The notes under the pieces were generated by a model. It saw only the letters and a program-made list of their open reading frames with translations. It did not search any database and was not told where the DNA came from. This document shows positions 8,701 through 17,123 of a stretch of 64,000 nt of DNA, one piece after another. The translations under genes and the position numbers were made by a program. Source of the stretch: Sphingopyxis sp. MWB1 (GTDB lineage Bacteria; Pseudomonadota; Alphaproteobacteria; Sphingomonadales; Sphingomonadaceae); contig NZ_JQFJ01000005.1 in the NCBI RefSeq assembly GCF_000763945.1, forward strand, positions 62,001 through 126,000. Direction: 5' to 3'. The stretch's first letter is position 1, and each line of letters begins with the position of its first letter.

Positions 8701-10316
8701 CCGGTTTCAAGGTCACCGAGTTTATCGCGCGGCTGCGCCATTCGACGCCGGGGGTGACGCTGATCAGCCCGCCGCCGCACCATGATATCTACTCGATCGA
8801 GGATCTGGCGCAGTTGATCTATGACCTGAAGCAGATCAACCCCAAGGCGCGGGTGTGCGTGAAGCTGGTCAGTTCAGCCGGCATCGGCACCGTCGCCGCC
8901 GGGGTCGCCAAGGCGCACGCCGACGTCATTCTGGTGGCGGGCAATACGGGCGGCACCGGCGCCAGCCCGCAGACGAGCATCAAATATGCGGGCACCCCGT
9001 GGGAAATGGGATTGTCCGAGGTCAATCAGGTGCTGACCCTCAACCGCCTGCGCCACCGCGTGCGGCTGCGCACCGACGGCGGGCTGAAGACCGGGCGCGA
9101 TATCGTCATCGCCGCGATTTTGGGGGCCGAGGAGTTCGGCATCGGCACGCTGAGCCTGGTGGCCATGGGCTGCATCATGGTGCGCCAATGCCATTCGAAC
9201 ACCTGCCCCGTGGGCGTGTGCACGCAGGATGAGAAGCTGCGCGCCAAATTCACCGGATCGCCTGAAAAGGTCGTCAATCTGATGACCTTCATCGCCGAGG
9301 AGGTGCGCGAAATTCTCGCCAAGCTGGGATACCGCAGCCTTGATGAAGTGATCGGCCGCACCGAATTGCTGCGGCAGGTCAGCCGCGGGGCCGAGCATCT
9401 CGACGATCTCGACCTCAACCCGCTGCTCGCCAAGGTCGATGCACCCGACGATCAGCGCCGTTCGCAAGGACCTCATTTCCGCAATCCGGTGCCCGACAGC
9501 CTGGACGCACAGATTTTGGTCGATGCCAAGCCGCTGTTCGAGCGCGGCGAGCGGATGCAGCTGACCTATAATGTTCGCAACACCCACCGTGCGGTCGGCA
9601 CCCGCCTGTCGGCGGAAGTGACCCAGCGCTTCGGGATGCGGAGCCTGGCCGACGACCATGTGCAGGTGCGGCTGCGCGGGACGGCGGGCCAGTCGCTGGG
9701 CGCCTTTCTGTGCCAGGGCATTACGCTGGAAGTGTTCGGCGACGCCAATGACTATGTCGGCAAGGGCCTGTCAGGCGGGCGGATCATCGTGCGCCCCACC
9801 GTGTCGAGCCCGCTGGTCAGCCAGCATAACAGCATCGTCGGTAACACCGTCCTCTATGGCGCGACGGCGGGCACGCTGCTCGCCGCTGGACAGGCGGGCG
9901 AGCGCTTCGCGGTCCGCAATTCGGGCGCCAATGTCGTCGTCGAAGGATGCGGCGCCAATGGCTGTGAATATATGACCGGCGGAACGGCGGTGATATTGGG
10001 TCCGGTGGGGTCCAACTTTGGCGCGGGCATGACGGGCGGCATGGCTTTCGTCCTCGACAGCGACGACAGTTTTGAACGCCACGCCAACCCCGAATCGATC
10101 GTCTGGCAACGGCTGGACAGCGCCCATTGGGAAGGCGTGCTGAAGACGCTGGTCGCCGACCATGCCAAGGCGACGGGCAGCCGCTGGTCCGCCGAAATAT
10201 TGGCCGACTGGGACCGCTGGCGGATGCGTTTCTGGCAAATCTGCCCCAAGGAAATGCTGAGCCGTATCGCGCATCCGCTGAGCGATGCCGAAGCCGAGGT
10301 GGTTGCGGCGGAATAG
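5787..10316 (+). CDS. gltB: Glutamate synthase (NADPH) large subunit
   Basis: 1509 residues, full family length. The N-terminal glutaminase (type II amidotransferase) domain has C27 in the ACGVG motif; this Cys becomes residue 1 after removal of the 26-residue propeptide. The central domain is followed by the FMN-binding synthase domain (GGEGGEDS, KPGEGGQLPG, GNTGGTGASP) and the [3Fe-4S] cluster region CHSNTCPVGVC. The C-terminal GXGXG beta-helix domain is present. AGGAAA lies at the proper distance before ATG 5787. It closes the gltD-DUF2059-DUF2059-gltB run and is followed by a strong terminator at 10408. Confidence 0.97.
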   Translation: MTHYPTPDHARLAETGMYRPDMESDACGVGMVAATDGKASRRVVEAAIEALRAVWHRGAVDADGMTGDGAGIHVDLPIRFFDDAIAASGHVVRPNRLAVGMIFLPRTDLNAQEECRTIVESEIIDAGFTIYGWRQVPVDVSVIGDKAQRTRPEIEQIMIAGPLPEDQSIDEFEKQLYLVRRRIEKKVVAAQIHDFYICSLSARSIIYKGLFLAESLADFYPDLTNKAFESRVAIFHQRYSTNTFPQWWLAQPFRCLAHNGEVNTVRGNKNWMKSHEIKMASLAFGEHSEDIKPVIPAGASDTAALDAVFEALCRAGRDAPTAKLILVPEAWGGDSDLPESHRAMYSFLASVMEPWDGPAALAMTDGRWAVAGMDRNALRPLRYSLTADNLLVVGSESGMVLLPEASLRKKGRLGPGQMIAVDLENGRVYEDREIKDEVAGRQDYGARVKGFRTMADLPAAGKTSVGDWDRDELLRRQVAAGLTMEDMELILSPMVEDAKEAIGSMGDDTPLAVISDKPRHVAQFFRQNFSQVTNPPIDSLRERHVMSLKTRFSNLANILDEQGQSEHVLVIDSPVLVGDDWDRLRAYFGDAVADIDCTFPAGSDPAALREAITRIRREAEDAVRAGRSELFLSDEKIGKDRVGMAMVLAAAAVHTHLVRKGLRSYASINVRSAEVLDTHGFAVLVGVGATTVHAYLAEAAIADRHARGLFGRELPLIECRQRFRKAIDDGLLKILAKMGIAVISSYRGGYNFEAVGLSRALVNDLFPGMPAKISGEGYQSLFINATDKHSAAFDSRVTTLPIGGFYRQRAGGEAHAYSAQLMHLLQTAVATDSYSTYLQFSRGVADLPPVYLRDLMEFNYPQQGVPLESVEAITEIRKRFVTPGMSLGALSPEAHETLAIAMNRIGAKAVSGEGGEDSARYQPYANGDNANSNIKQVASGRFGVTAEYLGACDEIEIKVAQGAKPGEGGQLPGFKVTEFIARLRHSTPGVTLISPPPHHDIYSIEDLAQLIYDLKQINPKARVCVKLVSSAGIGTVAAGVAKAHADVILVAGNTGGTGASPQTSIKYAGTPWEMGLSEVNQVLTLNRLRHRVRLRTDGGLKTGRDIVIAAILGAEEFGIGTLSLVAMGCIMVRQCHSNTCPVGVCTQDEKLRAKFTGSPEKVVNLMTFIAEEVREILAKLGYRSLDEVIGRTELLRQVSRGAEHLDDLDLNPLLAKVDAPDDQRRSQGPHFRNPVPDSLDAQILVDAKPLFERGERMQLTYNVRNTHRAVGTRLSAEVTQRFGMRSLADDHVQVRLRGTAGQSLGAFLCQGITLEVFGDANDYVGKGLSGGRIIVRPTVSSPLVSQHNSIVGNTVLYGATAGTLLAAGQAGERFAVRNSGANVVVEGCGANGCEYMTGGTAVILGPVGSNFGAGMTGGMAFVLDSDDSFERHANPESIVWQRLDSAHWEGVLKTLVADHAKATGSRWSAEILADWDRWRMRFWQICPKEMLSRIAHPLSDAEAEVVAAE

Positions 10317-10407
10317 GCCGCAAGCCGCTGCGTCCGGTAAGAGCGCGGGCTGGAGATGGCTTCGCCCGGCTTTGCCGGGCTCGCCATGACGGTGGTTTAA
10401 CCGACGC

Positions 10408-10440
10408 AAAAAAGGGGCCCGCATATGCGGACCCCTTTTC
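10408..10440. terminator. Bidirectional intrinsic terminator between gltB and the small stress-type gene
   Basis: A-tract, GGGG (10414-10417) and CCGC pair with GCGG and CCCC (10432-10435), then a T-tract. A-run and T-run flank the stem on both sides, so it can serve gltB (+) and the convergent gene ending at 10516 (-). A second GC-only hairpin, GCCCGGC-TTT-GCCGGGC, lies at 10364-10380. Confidence 0.8.
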
Positions 10441-10515
10441 GCTGGCGGCTACGCGACTTTAAGAGAAAGTCGGATATGCAGCGCCAGATAGCCAAGGGCT
10501 AAGCCTCAACAATTG

Positions 10516-10692
10516 TTATTTTTCCGTGCCGGGCTCGCCCGTCTTGGGAAGCTTGCCGTCTTCGATCCGGCCTTCGTTGCGAAAGTCGCGGCCTTCCTGC
10601 GCCTTGCGCTTTGCTTCAGGGGAATCGCCATGTTCATAGGACTCTTCCTTCATATAGCCTGCAGCTTCTTTCATCTTTCCTTCGATACTCAT
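10516..10692 (-). CDS. Small hydrophilic protein, CsbD-like in style
   Basis: 58 residues, highly charged, no Cys and no membrane segment. It begins MSIEGKMKEAAGYMKEE and ends in PKTGEPGTEK. The K/E-rich amphipathic start resembles small general-stress proteins such as CsbD, but homology is not certain. ATG 10692 is preferred because AGGAGA lies 7 bases upstream; ATG 10698 would overlap that site. No clear EcfG-type promoter was found upstream. Confidence 0.6.
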   Translation of the reverse strand: MSIEGKMKEAAGYMKEESYEHGDSPEAKRKAQEGRDFRNEGRIEDGKLPKTGEPGTEK

Positions 10693-10822
10693 CTTCATTC
10701 TCCTTTCGTCTTTATCATTTCTATCCGATCAACCGACGACATCGGATGGAGTTGCGCGGTTCGTCGCAATTTTATCTTTTGCGTGACGCGCAACTTCCGC
10801 CGCGACTGGGGGTTTGGGGCGG

Positions 10823-12064
10823 ATGACAGCCACCCCCTCTGCCACCGAGCACCGCGACCTTCGCACCGGGCGCTCACTGTGGCTTGACCGGCGGCGTCCT
10901 CCGCTGGTGATCGAAACGCTGGACAAGGCGCTGTCGTGCGAATTGCTGGTGATTGGCGCGGGCATTTCCGGCGCGCTGATCGCCGAGCAGATGAGCGATG
11001 CGGGGCTGGACGTTGCCATCGTTGACCGGCGCGGGCCGGTGAAGGGATCGACCGCCGCCTCCACGGCCATGCTGCAATATGAGCTGGACACGCCGCTGTC
11101 GCTGATGAGCGCGCGCATCGGGCGCGCCCGCGCCGAGGCGATATGGAAACGCTCGCGGCTGGCCGTCGATGCGCTGCGCGAACGCACCGAGCGACTGGGG
11201 CTGGCCGATATGGTCGAGGGGGCGACCCGGCCCTCCCTTTATCTGGACGGGACGATATTGGACGCGCGCGGGCTGGCCAAAGAGGCTGATGCGCGCCGCC
11301 GCGCAGGTTTCGATGTCGCGCTATTGCCCCCGGCCGAGGTGGAAGCGCGCTTTGGTATCAGGGGACGCCATGCACTCCTCGGCGACGGCAATTATACGGC
11401 GGACCCGCGCCAGATGGCCGCGGCTTTTTTGCAGGTCGCCCAAAAGCGCGGTGCTCGGCTGTTCGCGCCCGTCGACATTATCGATATTCGCCCCGATGCC
11501 CACGGTGTAACGCTGGCCACCGGAGGCAGGCCAGATATCCGCGCGCGGCATGTCATTGTCGCCACCGGTTATGAGAGGCTGAAATCCATCCCGCGCAAGG
11601 GCAACCGCATCATTTCAAGCTGGTCGATTGCGACGCGCCCGCAGCCCGGCGCGATATGGCCCGGCGCGGCGCTGATCTGGGAAGCGTCGGACCCCTATCT
11701 TTATATTCGCACCACCCCCCACGGGACGATCATCTGTGGCGGCGAGGATGAGGAATTTGCCGATGAAGCGCGACGCGACGCGCTGATCGACGAGAAGGCC
11801 GCGCGCCTGTCGGAAAAGCTGGCGGCGCTGTTGCCGCAGATTGACGCCGCGCCCACCTATGCCTGGGCGGGAAGTTTCGGCAACAGCCCGGTGGGAACGC
11901 CGACCGTCGGGCGTATCCCGCGCCTGCCCCATTGCTATGCCGCCATGGGTTATGGCGGCAATGGCATCACCTTTTCGATGATGGCAGCGCAGATATTGCG
12001 CGGGGCGATTATGGGTTATGGCGACAGCGATGCGCCGTTGTTCAGCTTTCACCGGAAATTCTAA
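10823..12064 (+). CDS. FAD-dependent oxidoreductase, D-amino-acid oxidase (DAO) family
   Basis: 413 residues. Residues about 40-70 hold the FAD-binding motif (LLVIGAGISGALIAEQ) with the acidic strand end DVAIVDRRG. The C-terminus has the family's closing motif (CYAAMGYGGNGITFSMMAAQILRG). It probably oxidises an amine or amino acid, but no substrate is evident and no transporter or partner gene lies nearby. ATG 10823 follows GGGGCGG; the open frame extends only to a TTG at 10814. It converges on the 47-residue ORF. Confidence 0.85.
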   Translation: MTATPSATEHRDLRTGRSLWLDRRRPPLVIETLDKALSCELLVIGAGISGALIAEQMSDAGLDVAIVDRRGPVKGSTAASTAMLQYELDTPLSLMSARIGRARAEAIWKRSRLAVDALRERTERLGLADMVEGATRPSLYLDGTILDARGLAKEADARRRAGFDVALLPPAEVEARFGIRGRHALLGDGNYTADPRQMAAAFLQVAQKRGARLFAPVDIIDIRPDAHGVTLATGGRPDIRARHVIVATGYERLKSIPRKGNRIISSWSIATRPQPGAIWPGAALIWEASDPYLYIRTTPHGTIICGGEDEEFADEARRDALIDEKAARLSEKLAALLPQIDAAPTYAWAGSFGNSPVGTPTVGRIPRLPHCYAAMGYGGNGITFSMMAAQILRGAIMGYGDSDAPLFSFHRKF

Positions 12065-12072
12065 AGCCGGGT

Positions 12073-12216
12073 TTAAAGTCCCAGCCGTTTCCAGAAGTCG
12101 GAAGCCGACAAGGCGCGCGGCGCGCGGCGGTGGGCATGGCCATGCGACCAGCTCGGGTGCGGCAAGGGCGGGATGGCCAAAGGGCGCGGCTGCTTTTTGG
12201 GAGAGGAATTTTTCAT
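12073..12216 (-). CDS. Putative 47-residue His- and Pro-rich small protein
   Basis: Codes for 47 residues starting MKNSSPKKQPRPLAIPP, with HPSWSHGHAHRR in the middle and the end SASDFWKRLGL. AAGGA lies 9 bases before ATG 12216, and the frame ends in TAA just after the convergent FAD oxidoreductase stop. The gene is on the same strand as, and downstream of, the iron-uptake and reductase genes, 113 bp after the PepSY gene. Four His in nine residues suggest metal binding, but this is only inference. A real gene is favoured by the ribosome-binding site and tight fit in the gap. Confidence 0.5.
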   Translation of the reverse strand: MKNSSPKKQPRPLAIPPLPHPSWSHGHAHRRAPRALSASDFWKRLGL

Positions 12217-12329
12217 GGGATTTGGTCCTTTTCGAACCCCAACCCCATGATATGCCCAAGGTTCCAGCGCGCCCGTGCCGGTCGTCGCATCGCTGCGCCC
12301 GGTCGTCGCCGGGGCGCATTCCGCATGGG

Positions 12330-12659
12330 TCAGCCCTTGAAACCGTCCGCGCGGTAGATTTCCTGCCCGCGGCGATAGACCACCAGTTTTTTGAGCGTCA
12401 CGGGGTGAAAAAAGGCCTCAATCGCCTGTCCATTGTCGGTGCGGGCATAGACTTCATAGCAATCGCCCGCGACCTGCATCTTGAGCAGGCTCCAGCCTTC
12501 GAGCCAGACCTGCTTTTTGAGCTTGTCGATCTTTTGCCATTTGGCGGGCGGGCCGCTTTCGCATTTCACATTGCCGTCGGCATGGGCCGGGGCCGAAAGG
12601 CCGAGCGCAAACGCGGCGGCAACACAGGCAAGGCGGCGGGGTGTGATCAGGCGGGTCAT
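12330..12659 (-). CDS. PepSY-type periplasmic protein
   Basis: 109 residues. A signal peptide (LACVAAAFALGLSAPAHA) is followed by a single PepSY-like domain with the pattern WSLLKMQVAGDCYEVYARTD and a closing strand ending EIYRADGFKG. Two Cys (near residues 33 and 67) could form a disulfide in the periplasm. GGGAGGA precedes ATG 12659. The start overlaps the end of the MsrQ-like gene by 4 bp (ATGA), so the pair is translationally coupled, and this protein probably works with the haem membrane protein. Confidence 0.75.
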   Translation of the reverse strand: MTRLITPRRLACVAAAFALGLSAPAHADGNVKCESGPPAKWQKIDKLKKQVWLEGWSLLKMQVAGDCYEVYARTDNGQAIEAFFHPVTLKKLVVYRRGQEIYRADGFKG

Positions 12660-13231
12660 GTCATCCTCCCTTTGGTGGTGCGCCCATAAAGGCGCAGGCC
12701 CCAGGCAGCAAGAAGCGGGGCGAGATAAAGAAGCGCCGGCACCCAATCCCAAGCGAGCAGCAGCCAATGGATGATCGCTAGCGCAAAGGCGGGGTAAACG
12801 AGGCGCTGCATTTGCTTCCACCGGCGGGCAAGGGCGCGCATCGCTCGGTCCGAGCTGATCGCGGCGGGGACGAGCAGCAGAAGCAGCGCGAGCCAGCCGG
12901 TCCATATGCCGGGGAGCGCCAGTTCATCCAGCATCGGCGCAAGCGCCCCCATGTCGGCGATATAGAAAATCAGGTGCAGCGAGGCATAGCCAAAGCCTGC
13001 GACGCCAAGATTGCGCCGGATCGAAAGCCACGCGCGGAAGAAGCGGTTGACGCCGAAAAAGGCGCTGAGCGGCCCCGGCAAAAGCGCGAGCAGCATCAGC
13101 CGCACCGCCATTTCGCCGCTGGGGTGATAAAGCTCCATCGCCAGCGCCGCGCCCGACCACCAGGCCCGCAGCATGAAGGCCGCAGGCACAGCGAGCAGCA
13201 GCCAGAGGAGGACGCGCTGCCGCGGCTTCAT
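12656..13231 (-). CDS. MsrQ/YedZ-like ferric-reductase-type haem membrane protein
   Basis: 191 residues with about six membrane segments and a ferric-reductase-like transmembrane core. Family MsrQ binds b-type haem and feeds electrons to periplasmic MsrP. Here H86 (in YASLHLIFY) and H155 (in AIIHWLLLAW) are kept, but the His expected in the LHRLxY motif before the fifth segment is Q142 (MQRLVY). No msrP is present beside it. It overlaps the PiuC-like dioxygenase gene upstream and the PepSY gene downstream by 4 bp each. The context suggests electron delivery to iron uptake rather than methionine sulfoxide repair; that is inference. Confidence 0.75.
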   Translation of the reverse strand: MKPRQRVLLWLLLAVPAAFMLRAWWSGAALAMELYHPSGEMAVRLMLLALLPGPLSAFFGVNRFFRAWLSIRRNLGVAGFGYASLHLIFYIADMGALAPMLDELALPGIWTGWLALLLLLVPAAISSDRAMRALARRWKQMQRLVYPAFALAIIHWLLLAWDWVPALLYLAPLLAAWGLRLYGRTTKGRMT

Positions 13232-13911
13232 GGATGCGCCCAGCGCCGCACCAGATTATGATAGACGTGGATCAGTCGGTCGATCTCCGGATCATCCTTT
13301 GCCCGGCCCGGCGCCAGCGCGCGGATCGACTGATCGAGATCATAGAGAAGCGCGCGCGCCGAGGCGTCGGCTATGGCGCTTTGTATCCAGCTGATGGCAC
13401 AGACGCGTTGCCCCCGTGTCACCGGCGCAACCTGATGCAGGCTGCCCGAGGGGTAGAGGACCATATCGCCCGCCGCGAGCTTCACCGCCTGCGCGCCATA
13501 GGGTTGCTCGATGATCAGTTCCCCACCGTCATAGCTGTCCGGATCGCTGAGGAAGAGGGTGGCGGAAAGGTCCGAGCGGATCGTCAGATCGGCCTCGGGG
13601 AGCCGCATCAGCGCGGCGTCCGAATGGGTGCCATAATGGCCGCCATCCTGATAGAGATTGAAAACCGGCGGCCAGATTCTCTCTGCCAGCGATGCCGAGA
13701 CAAATTCGGCATGGCGGCCAAGCTGGCCAAGGATGATGGCGCCCAATTTTTGCGCCACCGGATCGCTGCGGCCAAGCTGCAGATTCTGCTTTACCGCGAC
13801 CGAGCGTGTGCCCGCGCTTGCCGCGCCATCGCGCCAGTCGGCCCCGGCGAGCGCGGTGCGAAACTCGGCGATTTGCGCTTCATCGAGCACGGCTTCGCAA
13901 ATGATCAGCAT
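13228..13911 (-). CDS. Fe(II)/2-oxoglutarate dioxygenase, PiuC/YbiX family (PKHD-type)
   Basis: 227 residues. The double-stranded beta-helix metal triad is H96-x-D98 (GTHSDAAL) and H159 (PSGSLHQV), with R169 as the likely 2-oxoglutarate anchor. PiuC-type enzymes are regularly encoded beside catecholate siderophore receptors such as Fiu and PiuA. The same holds here: the receptor gene lies 73 bp upstream on the same strand. The true substrate is unknown for the family. The start ATG 13911 gives the standard N-terminus MLIICEAVL. Confidence 0.88.
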   Translation of the reverse strand: MLIICEAVLDEAQIAEFRTALAGADWRDGAASAGTRSVAVKQNLQLGRSDPVAQKLGAIILGQLGRHAEFVSASLAERIWPPVFNLYQDGGHYGTHSDAALMRLPEADLTIRSDLSATLFLSDPDSYDGGELIIEQPYGAQAVKLAAGDMVLYPSGSLHQVAPVTRGQRVCAISWIQSAIADASARALLYDLDQSIRALAPGRAKDDPEIDRLIHVYHNLVRRWAHP

Positions 13912-13984
13912 CGCATCGGGCCTGTGTCTGCGGGACGGGGCGGGAGGAGAGGAAGCCCCCCTCCCCCCGCGCCATCAATCGGGC

Positions 13985-16351
13985 TTAGAATTTGCCGGTC
14001 AAGGTCAGGGTCGCCCGGCGCTCATCCCCCTTATAGAGGAAATGGCCGCTGCGGTAACCGGCAACATAATAATCCTTGTTGCCGATGTTGGTGACATTGA
14101 CGCGCGCGCCGATGTGGCGGTTGATGTCGACGCTGGCGAAGGCATCGAAGGTCCAATAATCGGGCACGCGATAGGCATAGACCTGAAGCGCGTCGTCATA
14201 GGAGGCCGCATCGTCGGGCTGGCCGGTGAACGTCTGCCCCTTGTAGGTCGCGGTTCCGCCAAAGGCGACAGCATCGGTCAGCTGATAGCGAAGCTGGCCG
14301 CTGAACTGGGTATTGGCGAAATTGCTAAGCCGCCGGCCGACCTTGGCGGGATCGTTGGAGGCGAGGATTTCGGAATCCATCAGCGTGAAAGCCGCCTGCG
14401 CGAGCAGTTTCGGCGTGATATTGCCGACGAGGCCCAGCTCGATCCCGCGCACGCGGTTCTTGCCCGTGTTGAGCGAGCCGCCGGTTTCATAGCCGCTGCC
14501 GGCCGATTCAAACACGTCATCCTTGGTGATCTGGAACGCCGCCGCGGTGAACATGAAACGGTCGTCAAACAGATCGGCCTTCAGCCCCAGCTCATAGCTT
14601 TCAGTCGCCTCCGGGCTGCCGTCGCCAATGTCGGTGCCGTCGCCGACGCAAACGCCGCCATAGCCGCAATTGCCCCCGAGGTCGGATTCGCCGCCATTGA
14701 TGTCCTTGGCCGTGCCATAGTTGAAGTAGAGATAGACTTCCTCCATCGGCTTCACCCCGACGCCGCCATGGGCGTTCCACAGCGTGTCGCTGTAGCGATA
14801 GGGGGTCAGCGTCCCGCCCGAGAGGATGATATTGCTGTAGCTGAAGGCGTCCATACGCACGCCGCCATGGACCGAGAGCCAGTCGGTGAAGTCGATGGTG
14901 TCCATCGCATAAACCGACAGGGTTTCGACCTTCCAGTCGCTGTCGACGGGGCCGCGCGTAATCTCGCGCTGGATCAGATTGTGGATCTGGTCCTGCCCGA
15001 ACAGCAGGTTGCGGTTGGCGTCGGTGATGCAATAGGCCGGCGCGGGGCCGCCACGACCGGCAACGACGCAGTTGGTCGCGCCTTTGGCGGCGAGATTATA
15101 GGTGCCGTTCGCAACCTTCAGGTTCGAATATTCGGTGCCGACGATCACATTATGCGTGAAGGCGCCCGCGGTGAATTCGCCAATCAGGTTGAACTGGTTG
15201 ACGAAATATTTGACGTCCTGATTGCCCTGATGCGTGCTGAGCGTCAGCGGGCCATAGGTGTCGGTCGCGGGTTCATAAGCGCCGCCGCGAAGACCGGTGA
15301 GGACATAGCCGTTCGACGTGGTGCCATAGCGCGTCGAATTGACCAGCGTGAAACCCTCGAACGGGGTGATGTAGATGCGGCCCGTGACGGCATCGACCTT
15401 GCTGTCGAGGAAATCTTCTTCCTGGGCATAGTTGGGCACATCGTTCCAGGGCTTGTGGACGACAACATCATTGGGACCGGTGCCGGTCGGGCGCGGCATA
15501 TAGCCGCCAAGGTCGGGCATGTCCTTGGCCGTCAGATGATAATAATCGACGACGACTTCGATCACGTCGCTGGGCTTGAAGGCGGCGGAAAGCGCGGCGC
15601 CATAGCGTTTGCGGTCCGAGAAATTGCGGTTCGGCGCTTCATTATAGCCATAGAGCAGATTGGCGCGTACCGCGAGCGTGTCCGTCAGCGGCACATTGCC
15701 GTCGAGCGTCACGCGATAATAATCATCGGTGCCGATCCCGGCGTCGATGCGGCCGAACATATAGTCGGTGCTGGCCTTTTTGGTGATCGAGTTGACCGCG
15801 CCGCCGGTCGATCCGCGCCCCGCAAAGGTCGAGCTGGGGCCCTTGGTGATTTCGATCTGGTCGACGGCAAATGTTTCGCGGGTCGTCATGCCGGGATCAC
15901 GAAGCCCGTCGACGAACACGTCGCTGCGCGCTTCATGGCCGCGAATGATATAGCGGTCGCCAAAGGCATTGCCATTTTCGCCGGTGCCGATGGTGACGCC
16001 GGGGACATTGTCGAGCACATCCTTGAGATCGGTCGCGCCCTGCTCCGCAATCTGGGTTTGGGTAATCACCTGGATCGTCTGCGGCGTTTCCGACAGGGGC
16101 TTTACGCGGCGGATGTCACCCGAAATGCGCGCCTTATAGGGGGAGCCCGGCTGGACATAGGGATTCACGTCCGCCGTCGCATCCTCGATCGTCAGCGTGT
16201 CGAGTGTGACCTCCTCGCTCGCGCTCGCCTGCTGGGCCTGGGCGGGCATGGCCGCGAGCGCGACGCCGAGGCCCGCGACGCCGGCAGCGGCGGCAAAGCG
16301 CGACTGCCGCAGGCTGAGCGGACGAATGACCCCTGTTGCGTGCTTCTTCAT
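13985..16351 (-). CDS. TonB-dependent catecholate siderophore receptor, Fiu-like
   Basis: 788 residues. Signal peptide ends near AMPAQAQQ; then a plug domain (about 60-180, with LKDVLDNVPGVTIGTGENG and FVDGLRDPG) and a 22-strand barrel ending in TLTGKF with a terminal Phe. The outer membrane receptor imports ferric catecholates at the expense of the Ton motor. Fiu identity is supported by the adjacent PiuC-type gene and by plug similarity. ATG 16351 follows AGGA; the upstream TTG is not needed. The motor genes tonB, exbD and exbB lie directly upstream on the same strand, so receptor and motor probably share one Fur-controlled transcript. Confidence 0.88.
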   Translation of the reverse strand: MKKHATGVIRPLSLRQSRFAAAAGVAGLGVALAAMPAQAQQASASEEVTLDTLTIEDATADVNPYVQPGSPYKARISGDIRRVKPLSETPQTIQVITQTQIAEQGATDLKDVLDNVPGVTIGTGENGNAFGDRYIIRGHEARSDVFVDGLRDPGMTTRETFAVDQIEITKGPSSTFAGRGSTGGAVNSITKKASTDYMFGRIDAGIGTDDYYRVTLDGNVPLTDTLAVRANLLYGYNEAPNRNFSDRKRYGAALSAAFKPSDVIEVVVDYYHLTAKDMPDLGGYMPRPTGTGPNDVVVHKPWNDVPNYAQEEDFLDSKVDAVTGRIYITPFEGFTLVNSTRYGTTSNGYVLTGLRGGAYEPATDTYGPLTLSTHQGNQDVKYFVNQFNLIGEFTAGAFTHNVIVGTEYSNLKVANGTYNLAAKGATNCVVAGRGGPAPAYCITDANRNLLFGQDQIHNLIQREITRGPVDSDWKVETLSVYAMDTIDFTDWLSVHGGVRMDAFSYSNIILSGGTLTPYRYSDTLWNAHGGVGVKPMEEVYLYFNYGTAKDINGGESDLGGNCGYGGVCVGDGTDIGDGSPEATESYELGLKADLFDDRFMFTAAAFQITKDDVFESAGSGYETGGSLNTGKNRVRGIELGLVGNITPKLLAQAAFTLMDSEILASNDPAKVGRRLSNFANTQFSGQLRYQLTDAVAFGGTATYKGQTFTGQPDDAASYDDALQVYAYRVPDYWTFDAFASVDINRHIGARVNVTNIGNKDYYVAGYRSGHFLYKGDERRATLTLTGKF

Positions 16352-16370
16352 CAATTATCCTTTCGTTGTT

Positions 16371-17123
16371 TCATTTCGTGCGGAGGGAGTAGTCGATGGG
16401 CAGCGAGAGGGTGACGCTGTCCTTGTTCATGGATTTGGGAAAACGCGGGAGCGGCGCGACCCGCTGAAGCAGGTCGAGCGTCGCCTGATCGAGCAGCGCA
16501 TGGCCGCTGCTGCGCTTGATCGACGCGCCGCTGATCGCCCCGTCGCTGTGGACGGTGAAGCGCACCGTGACGACGCCTTGCTGGCGCGCCTTCTTCGCCT
16601 CTGACGGATAGGTTTTCTTGCGGTTAAGATGCCCGCTGAGGAGCGAGAAATAATCGGCTTCTTCCTTACGCGCCCGGGGATCATTGCCGGGCGTCGCGGA
16701 CGGATCCCCCACCCTGTCGGCGGGGGCGGGCGGCGCAGCAATGGAAGGCGCGGGGGCAGCAGCCGCAGCGAACGTCGGGGGCGCCAGCGGGACCGGCGCG
16801 CGCATCGGCACGGGTCGCGGCGCGGCAGCGACGACTTCGCGCGGGAGGGGGGCCGCAACCGGCGGCGCTTCGACGCGGGGAAGCATTTGCGGGGTCGGCG
16901 TGGGCAGGCTGGGGCTGGGCGTCGCCGGAGCCGCGGCGGGGGCCACAGCGGGGGCAGCGAGCGGCGGCAGTTCGACCAGAACGACCGGTTCCAGTTCGAC
17001 CGGCGGGGGCGCATCGGAATGAGCCGCCAGTATGAGGCCGCCCACCAGCACATGCCCTGTCAGCGCCGCCGCGCCGCCCATAAGCCAATGGCCGGGGATA
17101 CGGGGCGCTGCCACCATGGCCAT
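16371..17123 (-). CDS. tonB: TonB family energy transducer
   Basis: 250 residues: an N-terminal membrane anchor (about 15-33), a long Pro/Ala-rich periplasmic spacer (about 40-135), and a C-terminal TonB domain. The domain has YPSEAKKARQQGVVTVRF and GHALLDQATLDLLQR, then a C-terminal strand. It couples proton motive force from ExbBD to outer membrane receptors. The stop of exbD overlaps this start as ATGA, so translation is coupled. The Fiu-like receptor follows after 19 bp. Confidence 0.9.
   Translation of the reverse strand: MAMVAAPRIPGHWLMGGAAALTGHVLVGGLILAAHSDAPPPVELEPVVLVELPPLAAPAVAPAAAPATPSPSLPTPTPQMLPRVEAPPVAAPLPREVVAAAPRPVPMRAPVPLAPPTFAAAAAPAPSIAAPPAPADRVGDPSATPGNDPRARKEEADYFSLLSGHLNRKKTYPSEAKKARQQGVVTVRFTVHSDGAISGASIKRSSGHALLDQATLDLLQRVAPLPRFPKSMNKDSVTLSLPIDYSLRTK

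Noticed and set aside
10364..10380. GCCCGGC-TTT-GCCGGGC hairpin as a separate gene-end signal
   Set aside because: No T-tract; treated as part of the region before the real terminator at 10408.
10740..10800. EcfG-type promoter for the small protein ending at 10516
   Set aside because: GAAC and GTT elements are present but not at the required spacing.
13912..13984. G/C-rich hairpin between the receptor and the PiuC-like gene as a terminator
   Set aside because: Lacks a T-tract and would separate genes that appear to belong together.
13658..16414. 918-codon open frame opposite the Fiu-like receptor
   Set aside because: Antisense shadow; the receptor and the PiuC-like gene account for all of this DNA.
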